Source: Thioclava arctica (GTDB lineage Bacteria > Pseudomonadota > Alphaproteobacteria > Rhodobacterales > Rhodobacteraceae). Taken from it: a DNA stretch of 64,000 bases. Below, piece by piece: positions 1 through 8,629 of this stretch (the stretch's first letter is position 1; each line of letters opens with the position of its first letter). The stretch lies in the NCBI RefSeq assembly GCF_040892615.1, contig NZ_JBFRYC010000002.1:310001-374000 (forward strand), in the 5' to 3' direction. The notes below the pieces were generated by a model. That model was not told the origin of the DNA. It saw only the letters and a program-made list of their open reading frames with translations, and ran no database searches. The position numbers and the translations under genes were made by a program.

Positions 1-447
1 TGCTCGAACGACGATTACGAAGCGCGCATGGCGGCAGCGATGGATCAAGTCCGCGCGCTGGGTGTCGAGACAATGGTGTTTGGCGATCTGTTTCTGGAAG
101 ATGTGCGCGACTACCGGATCGCGAAACTGGAACCGCTTGGCATTACCGCGCTGTTCCCGCTTTGGGGCCGCCCGACAGATGAACTGGCCCGCGAGATGAT
201 CGCGCTGGGGTTTGAAACCCATCTGGTTACGGTCGACCCGTCCAAACTTGACGCCTCTTTCGCGGGGCGCAAATTCGATGCGAACCTACTGGCCGACCTG
301 CCCGAAGGCGTCGATCCCTGCGGCGAGAATGGCGAGTTTCACACCGCCGTCTCGGCAGGTCCGATCTTTGACGCCCCGATCAAGGTGGCGGTCGGCGAAA
401 CCGTGCTGCGTGACGGTTTCGCCTTTGCCGATCTCAGCCTCAGCTGA
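1..447 (+). CDS. Dph6-like ATP pyrophosphatase, C-terminal part (partial)
   Basis: The frame is already open at base 1 and closes with TGA at 445-447, so only about 148 C-terminal codons are visible; the start lies outside the window. The segment GDLFLEDVRDYR, the stretch PLWGRPTDELAREMI and the CGENGEFHT motif are typical of the Dph6/DUF71 branch of adenine nucleotide alpha-hydrolases, which in eukaryotes and archaea make the amide of diphthamide. Bacteria lack diphthamide, so the substrate here is unknown. The N-terminal ATP-binding loop is not in the window. It converges on the DUF2147 gene, whose stop codon abuts at 448, leaving no space between them. Confidence 0.75.
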   Translation, partial: CSNDDYEARMAAAMDQVRALGVETMVFGDLFLEDVRDYRIAKLEPLGITALFPLWGRPTDELAREMIALGFETHLVTVDPSKLDASFAGRKFDANLLADLPEGVDPCGENGEFHTAVSAGPIFDAPIKVAVGETVLRDGFAFADLSLS

Positions 448-837
448 TCACTTCACGCGCTGCCAATCCTGCGATTTGCAGAACAGCCCGCCCGCGACAC
501 AGCCAGCCAGCGCCATCGCGCTGCCCTGCACCTTGATCTTGCCGAGATAGATTTTGTTGTTGGAGGGGCGCCAGACCTTGCCCTCGTATTTGCCGCCTCC
601 CTTGGGCGCCATGTCGATGACGATCTCCTTGCCCTCGTTGCCGGTCTTCACCTCTTGCCCCTTCGCATCGAAGCTTTTGGTAATGTTGCCACAAAACGCC
701 GCACCGCAAGGTTTGATCGTGACGTAGGCGAACTTGCCCGCATCGGGCTGGGTCTTCCACATGCCCTCAATCGGGTCGGCCAGAACCGCCCCCGCACTCA
801 GCGCCATTGCGGCCGCTGCCAGTATCAGTGTCTTCAT
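448..837 (-). CDS. Small secreted DUF2147 protein
   Basis: This gene encodes 129 residues with a clear signal peptide (MKTLILAAAAMALSAGAVLA, then DPIEG). The mature part begins GMWKTQ and contains CGAAFCGNI, IDMAPKGGGKYEGKVWRPSNNKIYLGKI and a C-terminal GLFCKSQDWQRV, the pattern of DUF2147, a small periplasmic beta-barrel-like family of unknown function. Four cysteines could form disulfides after export. The frame extends 28 codons further upstream, but ATG at 837 is chosen because GGAGGAGATTTACC stands just before it and the signal peptide starts there. It is apparently monocistronic and divergent from hisA. Confidence 0.8.
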   Translation of the reverse strand: MKTLILAAAAMALSAGAVLADPIEGMWKTQPDAGKFAYVTIKPCGAAFCGNITKSFDAKGQEVKTGNEGKEIVIDMAPKGGGKYEGKVWRPSNNKIYLGKIKVQGSAMALAGCVAGGLFCKSQDWQRVK

Positions 838-999
838 GGTAAATCTCCTCCCTTTTACCGTTCTCACCCATCTGGCCACGGCCCCTGATTCCGGGCAAGC
901 CTGACGTGACGTCCGCGTCAATCTGGCCTATGCGCGCGTCCCCCTCTTGCCCCGCGCCCCCGCGCCGTGGCATGAGGCGCAAAACGATGGAGAGCCACG

Positions 1000-1719
1000 A
1001 TGATCCTGTATCCCGCGATCGACCTGAAAGACGGGCAATGCGTTCGCCTTCTGCATGGCGAAATGGATAAGGCGACCGTGTTTGGCGATGATCCAGCAGC
1101 GCAAGCGGCCAGCTTTGAGGCGGCGGGGTGCGAATGGGTGCATCTGGTCGATCTGAACGGCGCCTTCGCGGGCGAACCGGTCAACGCCGCCGCGGTCGAG
1201 GCCATCCTGGCGCGCATCAAAGTGCCCGCGCAGTTGGGCGGCGGCATCCGCGATATGGCCACAATCGAACGCTGGTTGGAACGCGGCCTTGCCCGCGTGA
1301 TCCTTGGCACCGTCGCAGTCGAAAACCCTGATCTGGTGCGCGAGGCCGCGCGCGCTTTCCCCGGTCAGGTCGCCGTCGGCATCGACGCGCGCAATGGCAA
1401 AGTCGCGACCAAAGGCTGGGCCGAAGAGACCGACGTGATGGTCACCGACCTCGCGCGCAGCTTTGAAGACGCGGGCGTTGCGGCGATCATCTACACCGAC
1501 ATCCTGCGCGATGGCGCGATGGGCGGGCCCAATATCGCCGCGACCGAGGCCTTGGCACGCGCCGTCGACATTCCCGTGATCGCCTCGGGCGGCGTGTCAT
1601 CCCTGCCCGACCTGATCGCGCTGCGCGACACTGGCGTGATCGCAGGCGCGATTTCAGGCCGTGCGCTGTATGACGGGGCGCTTGATCTGAAAACGGCTTT
1701 GGCCGCGCTGAAAGCCTGA
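1000..1719 (+). CDS. hisA: Phosphoribosylformimino-5-aminoimidazole carboxamide ribotide isomerase (HisA)
   Basis: HisA catalyses the Amadori rearrangement of ProFAR to PRFAR, the fourth step of histidine synthesis, in the cytoplasm. The 239-residue (beta/alpha)8 barrel has the usual length. The general-base Asp8 lies in YPAIDLKDGQ and the second catalytic Asp in GIDARNGKVAT; the phosphate-binding loops appear as QLGGGIRD and IASGGVSS. ATG at 1000 follows GGAG with an 8-nt gap. The other his genes are not in the window: the upstream neighbour is divergent and the downstream neighbour is the converging kdgK, so hisA stands alone here. Confidence 0.95.
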   Translation: MILYPAIDLKDGQCVRLLHGEMDKATVFGDDPAAQAASFEAAGCEWVHLVDLNGAFAGEPVNAAAVEAILARIKVPAQLGGGIRDMATIERWLERGLARVILGTVAVENPDLVREAARAFPGQVAVGIDARNGKVATKGWAEETDVMVTDLARSFEDAGVAAIIYTDILRDGAMGGPNIAATEALARAVDIPVIASGGVSSLPDLIALRDTGVIAGAISGRALYDGALDLKTALAALKA

Positions 1720-1741
1720 GGCGGCCAGCGCCCTGCCCCGC

Positions 1742-2617
1742 TTAGATGATCGCGCCGGGCTGGGCGATCACCTTGAGCGCTTGGGCATGGCCGCGCAGCA
1801 ACCTGTCGGTTTGCGACGCCCCCTGCAGATAGGCCGCCAGCCACGCGCCGTTAAAACTGTCACCCGCCGCAGTAGTGTCGACAATCTTTTCGGCTGCCGA
1901 AACCGTCGGCGTCGCGCAGTTGGGATCAAGCGGCAAAGGGCCTTGCTCGCCCCGTTTCAGCGCCCCCTCATTCAGCCCCCAGCCGTTCAGGCGCGCGCGC
2001 ACCGCCGCACCATCGCGATCGCCAAACAACGCCATCTCATCATCCAGCGACGGCAGACCGATATCAGCGACACGCCAAGCAGCCTCAATCGTGGCCTTTG
2101 CGGTGGCGACATCTTCCCACAGCCGAGGGCGATAATTGGAATCAAAGGCGATTTGCGCGCGATGCCCGGCCAGATGCTCCAACAGCGCGATGCGGATCGA
2201 GGGCGGCAAGATCGCCAGCGTGATGCCGCTCAGATAGATCAGATCCGCGCCCTCAAGCTGGGCAAAGCCGTCTTCGAACAACGTGCGCGCGGCGGATTGA
2301 TCGCGCCAATAGGAAAAGCTGCGCTCGCCCGCCCCATCCAGCGCAATCGCGTAGAGGCCGGGCAGGCGCGTGGGGTGGCGGGTGATGCGCGCGCAATCCA
2401 CGCCCTGCGCGGCGATAAACCCGCGCATCCGGTCCGAGACCGCATCCCCCCCCAGCACGCTGACAAAGCCGACCTGCGCCGCCGCACCGATATTGCGCGA
2501 AAGATAGACAGCCGTATTCAGCGTATCGCCAGCATAGCTGATCTGCTGTCCGGGACGGTCAAAGGACAGCTCGACCATTGCCTCACCCACGCAGGCGATG
2601 ACGGTTTTCTTGCTCAC
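1742..2617 (-). CDS. kdgK: 2-keto-3-deoxygluconate kinase (PfkB family)
   Basis: This kinase phosphorylates 2-keto-3-deoxygluconate (KDG) to KDPG, the last step of the uronate route encoded by this operon. The PfkB fold is shown by CVGEAMVEL at the N-terminus, the GGDAVSDRM region and the C-terminal anion-hole motif TTAAGDSFNGAWLAAY with the catalytic Asp. GTG at 2617 is preferred: it overlaps the uxaA stop as GTGA and GGAG lies 7 nt upstream. A TTG seven codons earlier would give a deeper overlap. It is the last gene of the operon. KDPG aldolase is not in the window. Confidence 0.88.
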   Translation of the reverse strand: MSKKTVIACVGEAMVELSFDRPGQQISYAGDTLNTAVYLSRNIGAAAQVGFVSVLGGDAVSDRMRGFIAAQGVDCARITRHPTRLPGLYAIALDGAGERSFSYWRDQSAARTLFEDGFAQLEGADLIYLSGITLAILPPSIRIALLEHLAGHRAQIAFDSNYRPRLWEDVATAKATIEAAWRVADIGLPSLDDEMALFGDRDGAAVRARLNGWGLNEGALKRGEQGPLPLDPNCATPTVSAAEKIVDTTAAGDSFNGAWLAAYLQGASQTDRLLRGHAQALKVIAQPGAII

Positions 2618-4137
2618 ATCACTGCTCCGATTTGCCAAGGTTGGAACTCGTTATCACCAAGGCCCAGTTCTTCCGATTTGCTCCGCGTCCCCGAGGCCAC
2701 GCTCAGGATCGCCTCGAAAATCTCCGCCCCTTTTTGCGCGATTGGCACGCCTTGCGACAAGATATCGCCACACCCGATATCCATATCATCGGGCATCGCG
2801 CGCATCAGCGCATCCGAGGTCGCCAGTTTCAACGTCGGCGCGGGCTTGGAGCCAAACGCAGAGCCGCGCCCGGTGGTAAAGACCACGATCTGCGCGCCGC
2901 CCGCGATCTGCCCCGTCGCCGAGACCGGATCGTAGCCGGGGCTGTCCATGAAACTCAGCCCCGCTGCGCTGACCCGTTCACCATAGTCATAAAACGCGCG
3001 CAGCGGTGTCGCCCCGGCCTTGGCCACCGCCCCGAGCGATTTCTCAAGGATCGTGGTGATGCCGCCCTGTTTGTTGCCGGGGCTGGGATTGTTATCCATC
3101 GACCCGCCCCCTTGCGCGGCATAGCCCTCCCACCAGTTGAGACAGGCCATCAGACGACGCGCGACCTCTGGCGTGGTGCGGCGCAACAGCAGGTCTTCGG
3201 CACCGTGAATTTCGGGGGTTTCTGACAAGATCACACCGCCCCCCTGCCCCACGATCAAATCCGAGGCCACACCGAGCGCCGGGTTTGCTGTGATCCCCGA
3301 GAACCCGTCCGAGCCGCCGCATTGCAACCCGATGCGCAGGCTTGAAACCGGGCAATCGCTGCGTCCGGTCGCGTTGACCTGCGGCAAGATCGCACGGATC
3401 TTAGCCTTGATCGCGTCAATCGTGGCGCGCGTGCCTCCGGTCTCTTGAATCGTAAGCGCGTGAAGGCGTTCCCGGCCCGCATCACCGAAATGTGCCTGCA
3501 TCCGCGCGATCTGCATGACCTCGCAGCCCAGTCCGACAAAGATCGCGGCCCCGACATTGGGATGGGTCGCATGCCCCCAAAGCACGCGTTCAAGGATCTG
3601 CGCGCCCAGCCCTGTCGCAGCCATGCCACAGCCCGTTCCATGGGCAAAGGCCGCGATCCCATCGACATTGGGATAGGGCTCCAGCAGCCCCTCGGTTTCG
3701 GCCTCGAACGCGGCGCGTTTGATGACCGTCGCCGAGCAGTTGACCGTGGCACAGAGCGCGATGAAATTACGCGTGCCAACTTGACCATTCGCGCGCGCAT
3801 ATCCGCGAAAGCGGCGCGCGGGTTGATCGCGTGGAATTGCCGCCTCTGCGCGCGCCAAATCGGCCCCGATCTGGTGGCTTTGATCGTGATCGCCAAAGGT
3901 GCAGTTCTGGGTGTGGACATGCGCGCCAAGCGCAATCGGCTGGCTGGCACGCCCGATAAACTGGCCGAACTTGATCACCGGATCCCCCGCAGCCATCGCG
4001 ACACGCGCGATCTTGTGGCCAGCCGCGACGGGATGGGACAGCGGCGCGCCTTTGCCCAGCGGACAGCTACCTTCTGCGGCACGCAGCGGCAAAACCGCGA
4101 CCGTGTCGTCGGGGTGCAAGATGATCGGCTCAGCCAT
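2614..4137 (-). CDS. uxaA: Altronate dehydratase, full length
   Basis: The enzyme dehydrates D-altronate to KDG in the galacturonate branch. At 507 residues it is the full-length form with both parts: an N-terminal SAF-like domain (GAHVHTQNCTF) and the C-terminal UxaA/GarD catalytic domain (TGCGMAATG, GLQCGGSDGFSGITANPALG, ETPEIHGAEDLL, FTTGRGSAFGSK). The C-terminus GDNEFQPWQIGAVM is typical of UxaA. ATG at 4137 overlaps the end of uxuA by 8 bases and AAGG lies 5 nt upstream; GTG at 4143 is an alternative. Galactarate dehydratase belongs to the same family, but the operon favours altronate. Confidence 0.88.
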   Translation of the reverse strand: MAEPIILHPDDTVAVLPLRAAEGSCPLGKGAPLSHPVAAGHKIARVAMAAGDPVIKFGQFIGRASQPIALGAHVHTQNCTFGDHDQSHQIGADLARAEAAIPRDQPARRFRGYARANGQVGTRNFIALCATVNCSATVIKRAAFEAETEGLLEPYPNVDGIAAFAHGTGCGMAATGLGAQILERVLWGHATHPNVGAAIFVGLGCEVMQIARMQAHFGDAGRERLHALTIQETGGTRATIDAIKAKIRAILPQVNATGRSDCPVSSLRIGLQCGGSDGFSGITANPALGVASDLIVGQGGGVILSETPEIHGAEDLLLRRTTPEVARRLMACLNWWEGYAAQGGGSMDNNPSPGNKQGGITTILEKSLGAVAKAGATPLRAFYDYGERVSAAGLSFMDSPGYDPVSATGQIAGGAQIVVFTTGRGSAFGSKPAPTLKLATSDALMRAMPDDMDIGCGDILSQGVPIAQKGAEIFEAILSVASGTRSKSEELGLGDNEFQPWQIGAVM

Positions 4138-5320
4138 TGGCACCTTCGCGCCCCTTTAGTCCCGCGATCACGCCGCGCAATTCCGCCAGCCCGCGCATCC
4201 GCCCGATCAGCGGATAGCCCGGAAACGCGTTGCGCGCGCCATCGTCAAGCAGCGCATGGCCGTGATCGGGGCGGAAGGGCAGCGCACAATCGCGCCGCCC
4301 CGTCGCGCGGCGGTGCCCCTCTTGCGCAAGCAAAGCGTCGATCAGCGCGACCAGATCGCTATCGCCCTCCAGATGGGCGGCCTCTTCGAAACTGCCATCG
4401 CTCTCTTTGCGCACATTGCGCAGATGCACGAAATGGATGCGCTCGCCAAAGCGGCGCGCGATCTGCACCAGATCGTTTTGCGGGTTCGCCCCCAGCGATC
4501 CGGAACAAAGCGTCAGACCATTGGCCGGACTGTCATAGGCGTCCAGAATCCATGCGATATCCTCTTCGTTGGAGACCACGCGCGGCAGGCCCAAAATGTC
4601 GCGCGGCGGATCATCTGGATGCACGCCAAAGCGCAGACCAAGCTCTTCGGCCGCCGGGATCACCTCGTTCAGGAAGCGCTTGTAATGGGCGCGGATTTCC
4701 GCCCGCCCGATCCCGTCATACAGTGCAAGCTGGGCGCGCAACCCGGCAATATCGTAGCGATCAAACGCGCCGGGCAGACCCGACATGATCGCGTGCAGCA
4801 GCGCCTCGCGCTCGCCCTGAGAGCTGGCCTGAAACCATGTCGCCGCTTTGGTGCGCACGTCCTGCGCGTAATCGTCCTGCGCCCCTGCACGGCCCAACAT
4901 ATGGATCTCGAACGCGGCCATTTTATAGGCCTCAAAGCGCAGGCAAGTCCCGCCACGCGCAAGCGGCGCGGTCAGATCCGTGCGCGTCCAATCCAGCACC
5001 GGCATGAAATTGTAGCAGATCGTGGTGATCCCTTCGGCGGCCAGATTGGCCATCGACTGACGGTAATTGGCGAAAAGCTGTGTCAGATCGCCATCGCCCC
5101 GTTTGATGCGCTCGTGGATCGGCAAGCTCTCGACAACATGCCAATGCATGCCCGCCGCCTCGATCAGGGCGCGCCGCGCAGCGATTGCTTCGCGCGGCCA
5201 AACCTCGCCATAAGGGATCTCATGCAGAGCGGTGACGATTCCCGACGCCCCGGTCTGCGCGATCTCGGGCAGGGTAATCGCGTCTAGCTCGGGGCCATAC
5301 CAACGCCAGCTTTCGATCAT
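4130..5320 (-). CDS. uxuA: Mannonate dehydratase
   Basis: UxuA dehydrates D-mannonate to KDG in the glucuronate branch. Its 396 residues match the family length, and the TIM-barrel start MIESWRWYGPELDAITLPEI is highly characteristic. Metal and substrate residues are visible in FGVHPDDPPRDILGLPR, LCSGSLGANPQND and IHFVHLRNV. ATG at 5320 shares a base with the uxuB TAA stop (TAATG), which indicates translational coupling. It lies between uxuB and uxaA, so one operon serves both the mannonate and the altronate route to KDG. Confidence 0.93.
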   Translation of the reverse strand: MIESWRWYGPELDAITLPEIAQTGASGIVTALHEIPYGEVWPREAIAARRALIEAAGMHWHVVESLPIHERIKRGDGDLTQLFANYRQSMANLAAEGITTICYNFMPVLDWTRTDLTAPLARGGTCLRFEAYKMAAFEIHMLGRAGAQDDYAQDVRTKAATWFQASSQGEREALLHAIMSGLPGAFDRYDIAGLRAQLALYDGIGRAEIRAHYKRFLNEVIPAAEELGLRFGVHPDDPPRDILGLPRVVSNEEDIAWILDAYDSPANGLTLCSGSLGANPQNDLVQIARRFGERIHFVHLRNVRKESDGSFEEAAHLEGDSDLVALIDALLAQEGHRRATGRRDCALPFRPDHGHALLDDGARNAFPGYPLIGRMRGLAELRGVIAGLKGREGANG

Positions 5321-6729
5321 TACGCCACCTCCTGCACAGCCACGCGCGCACCCTTTGCCAGCAAGGTTTCATAGGCCTGCGTGACCGGTTCTTGCAGCTT
5401 GGCGGCCAGCGCATCAGAGAACACCGCGCGCAAGGATAGCAGCGCTGCAACCTTGCCGCTGGCCGTCTCAGCACTGTCCGAAAGCCCGCGCAATTGCGCC
5501 GCCAGCGGGTCTTTGACCTCAATCGGCTGGCCCGTTTCATCCACGCCGCCGACATAGCGCATCCACGCCGCAATCGCGAGCATCAGCCCCGGACAAGTCC
5601 GACCATCCGCCAGCGTTTCCGCCACCGTGCCAAGAATGCGCTGGGGCAGTTTCTGGCTGCCATCCATCGCGATCTGCCACGTCCGATGACGGATCGCGGG
5701 ATTGGCATAGCGTGCGGCCAACGCCTCGGCATATTCAGATAGCGACACGCCCGGCGGCGGAGTCAGCACGGGAATGATCTCGGATTGCCACAGATGCCGG
5801 ACAAACCGCGCCATCTCCGGGTCGGCCATCGCATCTGCAATCGTCTCATGGCCTGCGAGATAGCCCAGATAGGCCAGCGCGGAATGGGTGCCGTTGAGCA
5901 TGCGCAGCTTCATATGCTCATACGGCGTCACATCCGCGACCAACTCGGCCCCGGCGACGCCCCAATCCGGGCGGGCGTTGGCTACGAAATCATCCTCGAT
6001 CACCCATTGGCTAAAGGGTTCGGGCGCGACCGGGGCGGCGTCATGATAGCCCGTCAAGTCCTCAAGACCCGCGATGTCTTCGGGTTTGGTGGCGGGCACA
6101 ATCCGGTCCACCATCGTGGCGGGAAAGCGCCCCTCGTCCGCAATCCAATCGGCAAGCGCGGGGTCGATCCGGCGCGCCAGATCCAGCACCACACCGCGCA
6201 GCATCGGCCCGTTTTCGGGCAGGTTGTCACAGCTCAGAACGGTGAAAGGCGCAAGCCCGCGTGCGCGCCGCATTTGCAACGCACGCACCAGATAGCCCGG
6301 CGCCGAGACCGGCAGGTCATGGCTAAGATCATGCACGATATCGGGGTGATCGGGGTTGAGCGCCCCGCTTGCGGGCGCGTGGCAATAGCCCTTTTCGGTG
6401 ATCGTCAGCGTCACGATACGGATCGCAGGATCGGCCACCGCTTCAAGCACCGCTTGGGGGTCTTCGCGCGCCACCAGAACATCGCGCACGATCTCGATGC
6501 GCTGCGCCTCGTCGCTAGCCGCGCCACGCAGCAACACGCTATAGGCAAAGCCCTGCGGCGCCAGCGCGTCGCGCATCGTGGGCGATTGCAGCGACACCCC
6601 GACAATGCCCCAATCACCGCCCGAGTTCGCCACCGCCTTGGCGGTATATACCGCACCATGCGCGCGATAAAACGCGCCAAGCCCAAGATGCACGATACCG
6701 GCCTTGGGGGCGGGGTTTACGCGGGTCAT
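5320..6729 (-). CDS. uxuB: Fructuronate reductase (mannitol dehydrogenase family)
   Basis: This NAD-dependent polyol dehydrogenase should reduce D-fructuronate to D-mannonate. Motifs include the N-terminal Rossmann segment VHLGLGAFYRAHGAVYT, TLTITEKGYC, SCDNLPENG and the active-site region KLRMLNGTHSALAYLG. It is 469 residues from ATG 6729, which sits 4 bases after the kduD stop. The open frame runs 130 codons further upstream, but that part is the antisense-like shadow of kduD and is discarded. It is the only member of the family in the operon although uxaA is present, so it may also reduce tagaturonate (UxaB role); that is inference. Confidence 0.87.
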   Translation of the reverse strand: MTRVNPAPKAGIVHLGLGAFYRAHGAVYTAKAVANSGGDWGIVGVSLQSPTMRDALAPQGFAYSVLLRGAASDEAQRIEIVRDVLVAREDPQAVLEAVADPAIRIVTLTITEKGYCHAPASGALNPDHPDIVHDLSHDLPVSAPGYLVRALQMRRARGLAPFTVLSCDNLPENGPMLRGVVLDLARRIDPALADWIADEGRFPATMVDRIVPATKPEDIAGLEDLTGYHDAAPVAPEPFSQWVIEDDFVANARPDWGVAGAELVADVTPYEHMKLRMLNGTHSALAYLGYLAGHETIADAMADPEMARFVRHLWQSEIIPVLTPPPGVSLSEYAEALAARYANPAIRHRTWQIAMDGSQKLPQRILGTVAETLADGRTCPGLMLAIAAWMRYVGGVDETGQPIEVKDPLAAQLRGLSDSAETASGKVAALLSLRAVFSDALAAKLQEPVTQAYETLLAKGARVAVQEVA

Positions 6730-6733
6730 TCGA

Positions 6734-7477
6734 TCAGCGGGCAAGCCAGCCTCCATCAACATTGAGAACCGCGCCATGGATGTAGCGCGCGGCGGGGGAA
6801 CACAGGAACGCAGCAGTGCCACCGATATCTTCGGGCGCGCCCCAGCGACCGGCGGGAATGCGTTCAATGATTGCGTCGTTGCGCGCGGGATCGGCGCGCA
6901 ACGCAGCGGTGTTATTGGTCGCGATATAGCCCGGCGCGATGGCGTTGACGTTGATCCCCTTGGCCGCCCATTCATTGGCCAAGATCTTGGTGAGCCCCGC
7001 CACGCCATGTTTGGACGCAGTATAAGAGGGCACGCGAATGCCGCCCTGAAACGACAGTAACGAGGCGATATTGACCACCGCCGCAGGGGTGTTTCCTTCG
7101 TCCAGCGCGGCCTTGGCAAAGGCTTGCGTGGTGAAAAACAACGCCTTGAGGTTGACGTCCATCACCGCGTCCCAATCGGCCTCGGTGAACTCCAGACTGT
7201 CGGCGCGCCGGATGATCCCGGCATTGTTAATCAAGATCGAATAGCCCTGCCCCGCAAAGACATCGCGCGCCGCCATCGGATCGGCAAAATCAAGCGTCAG
7301 GGTTTCGCCCATACCGCCCCGCGCCGCAATCATCGCGACCGTCTCATCACAGGCCCGGCGGCCCGCGCAAGTGACGCGCGCCCCCTGAGCGGCAAGAGCG
7401 ACGGCAATCGCCTGCCCGATTCCGGTATTGGCACCGCTCACCAGCGCGCGCCGATCTGATAGAGAAAACGCGCTCAT
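6734..7477 (-). CDS. kduD: 2-deoxy-D-gluconate 3-dehydrogenase / DKII dehydrogenase (SDR)
   Basis: This short-chain dehydrogenase of 247 residues probably reduces 2,5-diketo-3-deoxygluconate (DKII) to KDG, the last step for unsaturated uronates made by polysaccharide lyases. The sequence shows the nucleotide motif VSGANTGIGQAIA, the INNAGI motif, a serine in NIASLLSFQGG and the YTASK catalytic Tyr/Lys pair, then NAIAPGYIATNNT and the C-terminal NVDGGWLAR typical of KduD. ATG at 7477 overlaps the kduI stop (ATGA). The longer frame to 7588 is an extension into kduI and is not used. Confidence 0.88.
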   Translation of the reverse strand: MSAFSLSDRRALVSGANTGIGQAIAVALAAQGARVTCAGRRACDETVAMIAARGGMGETLTLDFADPMAARDVFAGQGYSILINNAGIIRRADSLEFTEADWDAVMDVNLKALFFTTQAFAKAALDEGNTPAAVVNIASLLSFQGGIRVPSYTASKHGVAGLTKILANEWAAKGINVNAIAPGYIATNNTAALRADPARNDAIIERIPAGRWGAPEDIGGTAAFLCSPAARYIHGAVLNVDGGWLAR

Positions 7478-8298
7478 TTCAAATCTGCCGGCTGGACGAA
7501 ATCCATATCGGTGTAATCGACATTGTCGCCCGCCATCGCCCAGATGAAGGTGTATTCGCCAATTCCCGCCCCCGCATGGATCGACCACGGCGGCGAGATC
7601 GCGGCCTCTTCATTGGCGATCATCAGATGACGGGTTTCTTGCGGCTCGCCCATCAGATGCAGGACACGCGCCTCGGGCTGCATACCCCAATAAAGATAGG
7701 CCTCCATCCGGCGATCATGGACATGGGCAGGCATCGTGTTCCAGACCGACCCGTCAAGCAATTGCGTATAGCCCAGCACCAACTGGCAGCTTTCCATGAC
7801 GGTCGGGTGGATGAACTGGTTGATGACACGCTTGTTCGAGGTCGCCGCCTCGCCCATCTCGACGCGCTTGGCCTCGGCAAGTTTGATCAAACGGTGGGGG
7901 AAGGCGCGATGGGCGGGGGCGGACACAAGATAGAACCGCCCCGCGCCCTCAAATGTCACAGGGCCCGCGCCCATCCCCAGATAGAGCACATCGCCGCGCC
8001 CCATATCCCAGGTCTCTCCCGCCGCCGAAACGCGCCCCGGCCCGCCGATATTGACCACCCCCAATTCGCGCCGCTCAAGAAAGGTGGCGGTTTTGGTTTC
8101 TGCCACCTGATCGAGCGTCAGCGGCGCCCCATTCGGCACAGCCCCGCCCAGCGTGAAGCGGTCGTAATGGGTGTAAATCAGCCGGATCTCGCCGGGCGCA
8201 AACAGACCGGTGCCCAGAAAATGCTGACGCAGCTCTTGCGTGCCCATGCTGCGGGCGTGGTCGGGATGGATGGCGTGACGGGTTTCGACGCTCAGCAT
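7474..8298 (-). CDS. kduI: 5-keto-4-deoxyuronate isomerase
   Basis: KduI converts 5-keto-4-deoxyuronate (DKI) to DKII. The 274-residue bicupin shows LGTGLFAPGEIRLIYTHYDR, FLERRELGVVNIGG, the metal site NTMPAHVHDRRMEAYLYW (His-x-His, Glu) and the distal His in PPWSIHAGAG. ATG at 8298 follows AAAGGACTTCC; a start five codons upstream lacks a comparable ribosome site. It lies 11 bases after the kdgF stop and overlaps kduD by ATGA, so kdgF-kduI-kduD form a compact module within the larger operon. Confidence 0.93.
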   Translation of the reverse strand: MLSVETRHAIHPDHARSMGTQELRQHFLGTGLFAPGEIRLIYTHYDRFTLGGAVPNGAPLTLDQVAETKTATFLERRELGVVNIGGPGRVSAAGETWDMGRGDVLYLGMGAGPVTFEGAGRFYLVSAPAHRAFPHRLIKLAEAKRVEMGEAATSNKRVINQFIHPTVMESCQLVLGYTQLLDGSVWNTMPAHVHDRRMEAYLYWGMQPEARVLHLMGEPQETRHLMIANEEAAISPPWSIHAGAGIGEYTFIWAMAGDNVDYTDMDFVQPADLK

Positions 8299-8309
8299 TG
8301 GAAGTCCTT

Positions 8310-8615
8310 TCACAAAAAATCGTCGCGGCGCGGGGTAAAACTGTCGATCAATTCTCCGGTCTCAAGGCAGTGACAGCCATGCTCGGCCCCGCCCGGGATC
8401 AGCAAACTGTCGCCCGCGCGCAGGTCATGCTCTTCGCCGTTCAGCAAAAATCGAAACCGCCCCGAGACACAGTAGCTCGACTGCACATGAGGATGGGAAT
8501 GCAACGCCCCTGTCGCACCCGCCTCGAAGCGAACCGAGACCAGCATCAACTCGGGGGCCTCGGCGAGAACCTGTCGGGCAACACCGCGATCAGGGTGGGT
8601 GATTGGATAGCTCAT
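8310..8615 (-). CDS. kdgF: Unsaturated-uronate linearising cupin KdgF
   Basis: This 101-residue single-domain cupin is the size of KdgF, which accelerates ring opening of 4,5-unsaturated uronates released by pectin or alginate lyases to give DKI for KduI. The metal-binding cupin motif HSHPHVQSSYCVSGRF, the glycine turn LRAGDSLLIPGGAEHGC and the C-terminal SFTPRRDDFL are typical. ATG at 8615 lies just downstream of the dctM stop. Its place directly before kduI and kduD supports the role; many small cupins look alike, so most of the confidence comes from context. Confidence 0.85.
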   Translation of the reverse strand: MSYPITHPDRGVARQVLAEAPELMLVSVRFEAGATGALHSHPHVQSSYCVSGRFRFLLNGEEHDLRAGDSLLIPGGAEHGCHCLETGELIDSFTPRRDDFL

Positions 8616-8629
8616 GAGACATCGTCCTC

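Noticed and set aside
6730..7119. 130-codon N-terminal extension of uxuB
   Set aside because: It overlaps kduD completely; the known family start lies at 6729 right after the kduD stop.
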